Of a stretch of 26,078 nt of DNA, positions 10,318-19,825 are shown piece after piece. The notes beneath the pieces are model-generated. The model was given only the letters and a program-made list of their open reading frames with translations. It had not been told where the DNA came from and did no database searches. Position numbers and translations under genes: made by a program. This stretch comes from Apostichopus californicus (taxonomy: Eukaryota > Echinodermata > Holothuroidea > Aspidochirotida > Stichopodidae), in contig JAIPMN010040678.1 of the NCBI GenBank assembly GCA_020650975.1, positions 1 through 26,078 on the forward strand, read 5' to 3'. The stretch's first letter is position 1, and each line of letters starts with the position of its first letter.

Positions 10318-10875
10318 TTAAAGGAGCATTGCTACATAAGTTTTTACAATTTATTCTGAAATCTACAGGTAGATCTCAGTCATAAAAGAGAAACAAGTAT
10401 AATCTTTATTAGCCAATGGTCCATGGCAAAGCATCGCCAGGCTAACATGAGTAGACGATTGATTAGAGAGCAATTCTGATGATTATGACTGATATCTTAG
10501 ACCAAACGCATTGATTATTCAGGCATCTGAAAGCAGGTATTCGTTTCACCATGATGGATATTTATAAACCAAACCAGCAGAGTATTATTCAAAATATTAT
10601 TCAAAATAAGTAATCCTCCAGTCCGCCAGTCAGTTGCTACTGTACTTACTCCAAGTCACCCTTAAAAAGTTTACCACCATGATAAGTTTTGTTAAATATA
10701 TAATTAATAGTAAGTCAAAAAAGTTGGACATGAAAACGTTTCGCTAAATTCCACCCACATCAAAAGTGATATTTGATTACTGCGAGCTAAACCAACTTGT
10801 CACGGGACTTTAGTCTTAGATATAGAATCTACATATTTATCACAATTTATATCACCATGCAGAGGGCTCCTTTAA
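10318..10875. mobile_element. Candidate TTAA-bounded non-autonomous element (558 bp)
   Basis: Left end TTAA-AGGAGCATTGC faces right end GGGCTCCT-TTAA, so the inverted repeat AGGAGC lies immediately inside TTAA on both sides. No open frame lies between. TTAA target duplications are typical of piggyBac and Kolobok superfamilies. The terminal match is short (6 bp beyond TTAA), so chance is a real alternative. Confidence 0.4.
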
Positions 10876-11082
10876 AGTCAATCATGCCAATTACTGTACA
10901 ATTATCCAGTCATGCACAATTTATACTGGGGAGATTGCCACTGTCAATCTTAATTTAAATTCTCATTATGCCAAAACTGTTTTTTTTTTTTTTGTCTTTC
11001 AAATTTACTATTTTTATCTTAGAAAGATAAGTCTCAAATCCCCAAATCTACTGTTTTATTAAATATTAACGAACGGCTAAAC

Positions 11083-11120
11083 TCACCTGCCTCCATTCTA
11101 TACTTTTGCACTTTCAGAAT
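11083..11120 (-). repeat. Fragment of dispersed repeat family B, copy B4 (inverted)
   Basis: The sequence CTCACCTGCCTCCATTCTATACTTTTGCACTTTC, read in reverse, matches the 3' part of family B (GAAAGTGCAA, AGAATGGAGGCAGGTGAG). Only this end survives. Confidence 0.5.
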
Positions 11121-11489
11121 TCACCACTACAAAGAAATCAAGAGGATACTAGAAACAAAAACTTGGCAGAAAACATGTTTTACTGCATGTACATAGGTCT
11201 TGCACTCACTGAATGGTACATTCTGAAGGTGGATTGAGTGGGCGGATTCTCAGGCATGGAATTCGGGATTTAGAGATAAATAGTTACCAGTTTGTAGGTT
11301 AGATGAAGAGGAAATTAAGTAGATACTGTAACTATAGACCAGAAACAGCTTGAGAGGAACGCATATAGTGTATATTCAACATTAGTACCTACAGTACCTA
11401 CTGTACAGTAGTACTGTTTTGGGTAAATTGCAATCATGCATTGGTCAAGTCTTGTACCTGCCTCCAATAGACTGTATACTGTACATGTA

Positions 11490-11590
11490 ATATAAATGCA
11501 ATGCAAATGCTTAAATGCAATTGCAATGTAAACTGTTTAAGTGCACATAAATGCAATGCAATGCAAATATGCATAAATGTAAATTCAATT
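11490..11590 (+). repeat. AATGC-rich low-complexity tract
   Basis: Multiple AAATGCAATGCAAATGC runs with TTAAATGC and CATAAATGC variants form a degenerate pentamer repeat. Confidence 0.6.
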
Positions 11591-11667
11591 TACAGGTACT
11601 GTAAATGTACATACCTGTATAAACATGTATTCCCATCCATTATTCCTGTACTAAACCTATCATACTG

Positions 11668-11745
11668 AATAGGTTAAAAGGTTTACCAGTTCCAAGTCAC
11701 CCTAGAGTAGTGCTTATGTTGTGAGGAGACAGGTAAGTGTGGAAG
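11668..11745 (+). repeat. Dispersed repeat family A, partial copy A4
   Basis: The copy retains AGGTTAAAAGGTTTACCAG, AGTGCTTATGTTGTGAGGAG and ACAGGTAAGTGTGGAAG. It lacks the left half of A2. The donor-like ACAGGTAAG is at 11729-11737. Confidence 0.6.
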
Positions 11746-14700
11746 TGCAGAATATACATCTCAGACTATTTAATAGCAACATGTTTCAATTATTCATCTT
11801 CCAAATTAAGCTGTGCTTCTTGTAACAGGATACTGTAGGATTAAATTACAGTAGTACAATGCGTCTCGATCCAAGGTTTCGCAGCAAATCTTTCAAATAG
11901 TTCAGTTGAACTTGACATTCTGACAGTCCCTTTAAATACTCTATATATATGCTGGTGTGACTTCTTAAAGACCGAATAACCATCAGCTGGCTTCTAAAGT
12001 TGCTCCGCAAATCCAATAAAGCCGTGATTAAACTGGTGCTTTCGCAATCAGACGGAGTAATAGATACAGAGGCATAGATCCATTAAAAACTATCTTCGGT
12101 TTGCTCTAATTAATGGAAGAAGCAGATGTCGTTAGATTGCTTTATTGCATGTACAGTACAGAACTTTACAAGCATGTATGTGTAAAGCATGTATGCTGAA
12201 CTCAATATAGTAATGCAGAATTTTGGTGTGGTTTGTTTTTGTCTGTGAACTTATTTACTAAGTACTGCTCTGCTCTGCACTGTTCTATACTATACTGTAC
12301 TGTAAGTATACTGTACTATACTATACTGTACTGTAGTGTACAGTACTCTACTGTACTGTGAGGCACTGTATCGTAGTTTAGGTGTAGTATACATAGTTTC
12401 TAATAGAATGTTCTATTATGAGTGAGACATAAAAACAAGAATACAGGAGCAGTGGTTGGTCATAATTTAACAGAGCTGTGATTTACGTCCTACAGTACAG
12501 TATGTCAGTTTTAAAGACTCTGATTAACCTCAGGGAGTTGCTTTTCAGAATTAAGTCTCTGCTTTAATATTCTACTAAAAAGACACAATTTCATAGCCCT
12601 AGATTAATTGACACAGAATGAGAATGGACTATAAAAAATGATAAAGGGAGGGGGAGGAAAGTGATGGAGACACAGCTTCACCTTAGTGTACTTTAGGGAT
12701 AAAAAATTCCTTCATGTTTTTGGAAATAATTTGAGCCAATCTGTATTTTATGTCTGATAAATTCAAGGAGCCAGCACAGTAGGCCATATTTGCAGATCTA
12801 TATCTTCAGATTTTGAAAACATCTGTAACTTTGAATAGCCATATTCTCTTGCATGGCCTTTCATTTTGACAATAAATCTTCACACCACTCTCAGCAATAA
12901 ATAAATAAATGCATCGATGAACCTCCATCTCATCGGAAACCATTTCCGTATTTACTCTTACGCCCCGCAGGTTTTAATTTCGTCCCGCGCAATGCACGCA
13001 ACTGACCCTAAACCATATCCGTAAACTATCCAGTGACCATTAAGTGTATGCAGGCAAGTTCATAAATAATTCAACTTAAAACAAATTTAGCCCAAACATT
13101 AGAAAGTCACTGGACAAACTACAGTTATTCCACAGTGTGTGCAAGCATCCGAGTCCCAAATTCTCTTGCTACGTTTTATGTTTCTCTACGGTTTGTCTCG
13201 TTCGACCTTCAGACCGTGTGAAATATGTTGAGGCGGACAAAGTGTTACGTGGTTGCCTCCTTCACAGGGATGCAGAAATAAATACCTTCCCATCGTGCAG
13301 GGCTCCATGATAATGCTTCAAGGGGAGCTGTGAATTAAAGTGTTGCGTGAGACTGACAGATATATGTAATGTAATACACACATACTGTATGCCTGACAGG
13401 GATGTTTGGTCATTTGAGCTCTGCGGTCGAGCTAAATCCGAGTATCTGATGGAATGCAGGCTACGAGGATAATGTTCCTATCGATGTTTTATACAGACAG
13501 CTAATGGTTTGCATTACTCTGACATAATCCGCTATATAAACAGAACTTAATGATGAACGTTTAGGCTTTCTGTTAATTGTGTTAACTTCAAATTTGCTTG
13601 AACATTTCTATAAAGGTATCAAAGAATTTGTTTTATTTATTTTTTTAAATTAAAAGTTCAAGTATTGAATGCAATTTACTGTAGATACAACATACAGTAT
13701 AATCGGTGCATGTACAAACAAAGGCACTCAAGATCAAGAGGAATATATTACATTCTGAAGGGAGAACTATTATAACCAGGTTTTACAAAAACAAAGTGGC
13801 TAAATTGTCATGTACAGGTCAGTGCACAGAACTTCATTTTTTGTTGGGTGAGAACTTACACTGTATATTTTTCTATACCTGTACATGTAGTATCAGTGCT
13901 GGTTTTGTGTGATAAGTGGGTACCATTTCTTATACATCTGTTAAAGTAGACGGTCACTTGGTGGTCAATTGGTAATGTACAACCATAACACATACTGTAC
14001 ACAAAACTACAGGTAGCATGCTTGTAGTGAAATTACATTACATAAAATTTCATCCAGAATTCATATATTTTGAAATCTAAAGTTAAAGTTTGATATACAC
14101 ATAGTACTGTCCAAACATCCATGTGGGCCACTTATAGGAATTAAGTCTTTAAAGTACTAACACTACACAATTTCATACAATGCCTACATACTGTATAGTG
14201 ATGCAAATATGCTGATAATGGCCACTAATTTTCAAGAATCTTGACAATTATCACAGCTGTGACTAACATTGCACCTGTAGCTTGCAACCTGCATAGAGTT
14301 CAAGCAAGGCATTTTCCATTGAAATTTGGTTTCTTCCATATCAACTGAAGGGATGTTTCTTGGCTCCAATTTCTTTAACTACTGCAATAACATATTTATG
14401 AAGCAGCGATAGAAAATAAAATTGTAATAATAAAATTGAATTGTCCTGTTTCTCTTTTTTCTAGCTTATGTAATGAACAAGTGTCGGTGAACTTTTAAAA
14501 TTCAAGATATTGATCTTCTTACTATACCTTTCGCAAGCCTCTTGTTATATCAAATGCAATTTCTACAATCTGTACATGCATGTAGAAACCCACATAGTTG
14601 ACTATCGTTTATATCTGCCCACTGTAAGAAAGTATACAGTTTAAGCCTGCAGTAGAACTAACTGTTCAGTACTGTACCTTAAAGGAGACACAAACCGAAT

Positions 14701-14835
14701 AGGTACCATATAGCCCGGAATAATTTATTCAGGTATCATGTCCCAAAATGCTACACAAAATGGGCAAATTGCACATACTGTACAGGTGCGGATATTGTAC
14801 AACATACAGGTAGCCGGTGTTTTTTTTTACGTGTT
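11746..14835. other. Gene-free intronic stretch
   Basis: No coding exon or RNA gene is recognised. The stretch holds the TACTG tract (12263-12360) and many isolated ACTGTAC palindromes. GC-richer segments at 12940-13020 and 13130-13330 have no protein-like frame framed by splice sites. Confidence 0.5.
12263..12360 (+). repeat. Degenerate TACTG/CTGTA simple repeat
   Basis: CTGCTCTGCTCTGC grades into ACTATACTGTACTGTAAG and related 5-bp runs over roughly 100 bp. It includes nested ACTGTAC and GTACAGT palindromes. Confidence 0.75.
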
Positions 14836-15047
14836 CAACAACCAGAGAATTACGTAATTTGAGCCAAAAGTTCGGGAGCCTCCAAAAATTGCTTCGCTAA
14901 ATTTTGAACACTAAAACACAAGTCAACACAAGGTGTCAGTTTTTTTTGGTTTTTTTTGACTGTCCAACAACCAGAGAATTTTGTAAGGGACAAAAGTTCA
15001 GAGCCTTCAGAAAATGCTACGCAACATTTCAACACTTCAGTTATTTC
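14836..15047 (+). repeat. Tandem duplication, offset 129 bp
   Basis: CAACAACCAGAGAATT occurs at 14836-14851 and again at 14965-14980. In both copies it is followed by matching CAAAAGTTC, GAGCCT, AAAAT-GCT-CGC and AACAC blocks, and preceded by a long T run. The two copies have diverged. Confidence 0.75.
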
Positions 15048-15537
15048 CTGTTAATTAACATCCTTATAGACAAGATATTAGATGACTTTGGTGAACAACT
15101 TCCACAGGCAGCTTTAGAATCTTATTTCACTTGCTAATTCACACAAACTGTAAAATCACAGTCCCGAGCAAAGTCCGAATACGACCTCATCGAGACAATT
15201 TGTGAAGTTTTTTCTCAAAATTAACACAAGTGTATATTTTCTGTGCACAGTGGAGATGGAGTTCTTTTTCATTTGGGTGTGCCGGCCGTCCAATCTGGGT
15301 GACACTGCCCTCTATGGACTGCTCTCGAGTGCATGTAAACACACAAACACACAATTGGAATAGTCAAAATGTATTAACCAACTGTACATACACATCTCAG
15401 TGTCATGTTTATCCTTACAGTTTGAACAATGCCAATATACTGCATGCTGCTCAGGGCTGCTAAACTTTACACCACACTGACAGGTTTGGAACAAAGGATA
15501 TAAACACCAGTACACCACCTACTATGTATACATGTAC

Positions 15538-15787
15538 TTAAAGGTATGCTGTATTGGCCCCAAATATGCTAGATATTAAAATATGGTCACCTTCAGTCAA
15601 AATTCTTGAACTGTTTTTAGTACAACCTTTGAGGAAAATTTCCTCACTGGGACATTCAGTCATCTAGTGTGTTCCTTGAAAATGTCTGAGAACAATTTGG
15701 AGAGTAAAGACCTCCAGGAAAGCATTTTTGAAAACTTTTTGCAATTATAGCGTGCTATAATTTGGGGCCTATACTGACTATCTTTAA
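15538..15787. mobile_element. MITE with TTAA target duplication (about 250 bp)
   Basis: TTAA at 15538-15541 and at 15784-15787 flank 24-bp inverted repeats at 15542-15565 and 15760-15783. By hand these match at 19 of 24 positions, including a perfect GGCCCCAAAT block. There is no coding capacity inside. The TTAA duplication fits the piggyBac or Kolobok type. The inverted repeat begins AGGTATGC on one side and AGATAGTC on the other, and I cannot assign the superfamily. Confidence 0.75.
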
Positions 15788-16354
15788 AGCTAAGGAGACT
15801 CAACCAGTTTGCAGAAAGTGCACATAAAAGATATAATAAGTGTCCACTGTTGGTCTGCCACAGTACTGTTACTTACAGTACACAGTATTACAGACTTTAA
15901 TATATATTACAGCTCAATGTTTGTCACCAATGTACTTGAACAAACATGTAGTGATTGCACCCTTGAGCAGGATCTTAAATTCAACACAATTATTGTACAA
16001 CGGTACTAGTTTAGAGTGGATAAGAACTTAAATCAATAAATGAAGTGTGGATGCCAAAATAGGTAAGTATAGTCTGTAGATCCAATGAACATGAATGCAA
16101 AAATTACATGTTAATGTATGCATAGGAGATAACACATGTACTGTACCTTGAAATGTACACAGGGGGGAACCTTGCTGTACACTTGAATTAGTTACAACTC
16201 TATGCCAGTTCCAAATTAGCTACACTGGTACGGACTCAAAAAGTCCAACACTCACCTGGTTTGGATATTTACTAGCCACAAATTTACCTATCGCCCTCAC
16301 AGATCCCCCCACAACTCCCACGGTTCGGATAATTACCATCGACGATACCTACCT

Positions 16355-16450
16355 GTCCCTACTCTACTGTTGCACTTTCCATTCTACCTATTTACCTAAT
16401 AACTGGTTAACATTTTAGCACTTGTATGACCATCACCTCTTCCTTTTGAA
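16355..16450 (-). repeat. Dispersed repeat family B, copy B5 (inverted)
   Basis: Read on the minus strand it gives AGAGGTGATGGTCATAC, AGTGCTAAAATGTTAACCAG, TAGGTAGAATGGAAAGTGC and AACAGTAGAGTAGGGACAGG, matching B2. It abuts the left half of the family-A copy interrupted by the transposon. Confidence 0.6.
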
Positions 16451-16452
16451 TC

Positions 16453-16639
16453 AGACAGTACCCTCAAAATCCCTCCCTAAACAAAAGAAGGATACTTATC
16501 AGGCTAGAAAGGACGTCTAAGAAATATAGAAACCGATGGAAGAAAAAACCTTCCAAATCCTCAGCTCAGCTACCGTAAGGACGAAATCCAAAGGACACAT
16601 TCTGATCGAAAAACGCATGCAGGCACTTAGAATGGTAGA
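16453..16639 (+). repeat. Left half of family-A repeat A5, split by the transposon
   Basis: CAAAATCCCTCCCTAAAC, GGATACTTATCAGGC, GGACGAAATCCAAAGG and the terminal GAATGGTAGA align with 1226-1406 of the uninterrupted copy. The alignment stops exactly where the transposon's terminal repeat begins. It resumes at 23641. Confidence 0.85.
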
Positions 16640-16654
16640 GGGCCAAAGCCAAAA
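16640..16654 (+). repeat. Left terminal inverted repeat
   Basis: GGGCCAAAGCCAAAA is identical to the reverse complement of 23624-23638. The next bases (ATGGTC versus TTACCG) do not match, so 15 bp is the full perfect length. Confidence 0.85.
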
Positions 16655-16818
16655 ATGGTCATCACTATACCTGGAATTTGAACATTGCCACTTAGGCTCA
16701 TTTCACCCATGGTTATGAGAACAACTAACCAAAGTTCTGTAATCATTAAAAAAAATTACGATAACTCGCATAACGATGGAATGCGGCCATTACAAAATGC
16801 AGGTAGCACCCTCCTAAT

Positions 16819-17190
16819 GTGGTGGGACGGAATTTTGGAAAAATGAGGTAATTACATATGGGAACAAAGTTGAAGTTTTCTGTTTTTGACGTTATAAATG
16901 GCCATTAATGAGGATACTTTATGCACTATAAAATGTATCAATAGTAGTTCTTGAATGAAGAGAAAAATAAAACGAAAGGGTTCAATTCCGTCCCACCACA
17001 TTTTTGAACATATTTTTTTAATTTCCAAGGGGGAAAAATATTATAATTTTTTTTAAACTCTCCAAACTATCAACTATGTATGCAACTGACACCTCTGAGT
17101 GGAGAAAACATAAATATTTTATCCTTTATAGACAGGGGGATAGTCCAACATTTTCGTGGTGGGACGGAAACAAGTTGTGGTGGGACGGAA
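16819..17190. repeat. Left outer array: four copies of GTGGTGGGACGGAA
   Basis: Perfect 14-bp copies lie at 16819-16832 (+), 16986-16999 (-), 17156-17169 (+) and 17177-17190 (+). Spacing is 167, 170 and 21 bp, so two singles are followed by a close pair. Three copies have AATTTT or AAA after the core. They probably bind the transposase or set element ends, by analogy with subterminal repeats of other large DNA transposons. That function is inference. Confidence 0.9.
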
Positions 17191-17748
17191 TTTTAAATGG
17201 AAGGCATCTTCAAACAGCATGTCTGGTCCAAAATTTTCCTATGTCACTCAAGATTACAAACTTATTCAGACTCCTTGACCACCCGACCTAATAACAATGT
17301 GATCAATTGATTATACTTCAAAATTTTATATATCTGGATATTCCATACATACTGTACACATCACATCAGTTTTGAACCTCATGTGTCAAAACAAAACTTT
17401 TTTTGGTAAATTGAGATTGGGTTTTTTATCATGCATAAATAAATCCCATCACTATAGAAATAGTCCTAGTTGTTCACCCCAGGTTTCTTTTAGCCATTTT
17501 GGCTTTCATAAACTATCCATTGTAGAACATGTGCTTTTGAGTTGATATCATCTGCTGATTAGCAATAATCCACGTGCACAAGAAAAGTCAAGTTGTTATG
17601 GTACTCACACACTGAATTATACAAGATAGAAGAGCTAGTTTGCAAGAATTAAGGTAAGAATTCATTCTGCTTCTCAATAGTAATAAATTAATTTACCTCC
17701 AATTTATGGTTATAGGCAATTCTGACAATTTGGTAGTGATAATTATGA

Positions 17749-17982
17749 TTTAGCCTAAGCTGTTGCCTAACAGACTATGTTATACAGTAAAGGTTTAAAC
17801 AAAACTTATAATATACTGAGAGGTATAAATGTGTAGCCTGCAGTACTAATGCAATGAAGCAAACCTGTTAGATGAAATATTACATATTTTGCATGAGTTG
17901 TCTAGCCTAGCAAATTTATGTTTTAGCCTAAGCTGTTGCCTAACACAATATGGGATGATGCCTAAGCTGTTACCATCTAACA
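17749..17982 (+). repeat. Left-arm direct repeat, period 173 bp
   Basis: TTTAGCCTAAGCTGTTGCC, followed by TAACA, occurs at 17749-17772 and 17922-17945. A third diverged piece, GCCTAAGCTGTTACC, starts at 17960. Surrounding bases (TTGTAGCCTG, with AATGCA or TGATGCA after it) also recur. No coding frame is evident in the left arm from 17200 to 19240. Confidence 0.7.
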
Positions 17983-18813
17983 TACTAAGTTGGATTTTGA
18001 AACTTGTAGCCTGTGATGCAGAAAAAGTGAATCAAAACACCATGTAGGCTAGTTGAATATATTGTGCAGGAAGTGTATACTGCCTATGCCTAGCAATTAT
18101 TCAGCCTGTTCGTAACTGCACATTATGAGGCCAACTCTCATGACATATTGCATTTGTAATACACAATTCACAGGATGGTGAAGCCAACTTATTCTTTCTT
18201 TCTATTCACATGTTGGCATATGGGGAAAGACCACTATTGCTTCCTGGTCCCCCAACTTCTTAATAATTAAGCCAGAAATGTGTGTGGCTATACCCCCAAC
18301 CCCCAGCCCCCTTGTCATGCATCCCGCTGGTAAGAATGTACTTTTATCTCTCTTTGCAAAACAGATCATATTGTAAATCCTGAGCCTCAAAATGTGTCTG
18401 CTAGCAGATACATACGTTATAGGAAGAAAAAGGAGAGAACGGGTGCTGAGGGGCATTTCCATGAAAAAGTGGACATGGGCCCAAAATAAAAATTCTGCAA
18501 TGACATCTTGTCATTGGTTAAATGTTGTTGTAAACATATCCAAGTTTGTGGAATCAGTATGATACCTTCCTAAATATTGATTTTTTTTATAGAAATTCCC
18601 ATATGAAGTGAAAGGATGCTGTAATGCAAATTTTGTACACAAACTGTTAACAGAATTGTTTTTGTTCTCCTAAGAAATTAAATGGTGATACTTAACTAAT
18701 TTGTTCATTTATTGCAATACATAGGGCACTAACTTCAGATATCACTACCAACCTTTTGAATATATAATCAAAAATAATCTATTTTTGCTTTATTCAAACC
18801 TCTTTTAGCTGAT

Positions 18814-19027
18814 GTAACGTGAGTTACCGAAATTCTTATTTTTTCCCCATACATCAAATATGACACTACTAAAAATCTCATAATTGGATTTTGGTTTCTA
18901 CTCATCATCCCAAAATGTGCAGCAAGTAAAGAAATGTTGTGCACCCCACTATGTTAAGTAGGGTAGGTGATGCAAATTGTAACGTGAGTTACCATGTAAC
19001 GTGAGTTACCATGTAACGTGAGTTACC
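18814..19027 (+). repeat. Left inner array: four copies of GTAACGTGAGTTACC
   Basis: Copies lie at 18814-18828, 18979-18993, 18996-19010 and 19013-19027. The last three form a tandem array with a 17-bp period and AT spacers. The core GTAAC-GTGA-GTTAC is an inverted repeat with a four-base centre. The array lies 200-300 bp upstream of the probable 5' exon of the transposase gene. Confidence 0.92.
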
Positions 19028-19239
19028 ATACAATATAATCATGCTTATAATGTCAGTGTAGTAGACAATTATGCTACCAAGGTACACAATAATGGTCTAC
19101 ACATAATATTACCAGAATGAAGGGCAGCATAGCAGAATAACAATGGGCATACCTCACATTTACCCATCATGCATTGCAGATCTTGTGACTTACAGGTTAT
19201 GCAGAAACACATGTTCTACTGAGTAAACTTTTCAGAACA

Positions 19240-19825
19240 AAATTATAATGTATACAGCTATGAGAGTGTTGGAAATGCCAGTCAGTTAGTGAAAAATATA
19301 CTTCAGGAGTCTCTCTGGGTGCAGAGGGTCAATTTTCAGCATCAAATAGGTAAGTTTTATTGTTAATTGTATATAAAAGTAGGGCACCAAGGCCTACATG
19401 TAAGCCTACCACAGTGATACAATAGGCTACATATGATTTTTTTTTTCAAGTTTGTTATAACCTAAATTTCTTTATTGGAAATGGTAGCTAGGCCTTTTAT
19501 TAGTTAAATTATTGTTTCTTAATAATGATAAAGTACATAGTCTATATCTAATATCACCAAAGCAACATGGGTTGTATTAGCAACTTCTTGACCATCTGAA
19601 TACAGTACATATAGGCCTATTTAGCAAATACAATTGCATCAAATTTTCTTTTTGTACTCACACATTTGTCAAAAGGGCACCAATGATTATTTCCTTTCAT
19701 TTTGATACCATGCAAGTAACTACCCGTAAAATGAGAATTTTGCCAAACATAATCTTTTCCAAAGAACTTGGTACAAGACAAACTCTCCAATAAAATCCCA
19801 ATCATCCATTTTTGTTATGTCACAG
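19240..19825 (+). promoter_or_regulatory. Probable 5' noncoding exon and intron of the transposase gene
   Basis: ATAG/GTAAGT, with the exon ending at 19349, is a near-perfect splice donor. A pyrimidine-rich ATTTTTGTTATGTCACAG ending at 19825 is a good acceptor. Removing 19350-19825 would delete the first ATG (19817) and make ATG 19844 the start. The protein would then begin MQLTSAEKQYRYR, which resembles relatives that begin near the AEKQ motif. No promoter element was identified. The model rests on splice motifs alone. Confidence 0.4.

Noticed and set aside
11746-14835. Possible missing first E1 exon of the APP-type gene in GC-richer patches
   Set aside because: On the minus strand I could not find the expected Met-His, Trp, Cys and YCQ pattern with a phase-0 donor.
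14904-15463. Overlapping short frames near the 129-bp duplication
   Set aside because: They lie in low-complexity and duplicated DNA, and no frame is bounded by splice sites.
17076-17291. Open frame of 71 codons in the transposon left arm containing a WWDG motif twice
   Set aside because: The WWDG residues come from translating two copies of the GTGGTGGGACGGAA repeat. Nothing else in the frame looks like protein.
17486-17512. TAGCCATTTTGGCTTTC, similar to the inverted form of the left end (AAAGCCAAAAATGG)
   Set aside because: A 13-base imperfect match without the GGGCC terminus. Probably chance.
18202-18462. Minus-strand open frame of 86 codons in the left arm
   Set aside because: It has no recognisable domain and its composition looks random.
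18334-18489. Exon-like plus-strand stretch (ASRYIRYRKKKERTGAEGH) after a CTCTCTTTGCAAAACAG acceptor-like site
   Set aside because: It is short, with stops on both sides. The nearest donor, GCTG/GTAAGA, is only about 40 bp upstream. Kept only as a weak hint of a degraded coding remnant.
18466-18490. CATGGGCCCAAAATAAAA resembling a terminal repeat, possibly the left end of a nested inner element
   Set aside because: Only GGGCC and a few A bases match the real ends, and there is no partner on the right side of the inner array.
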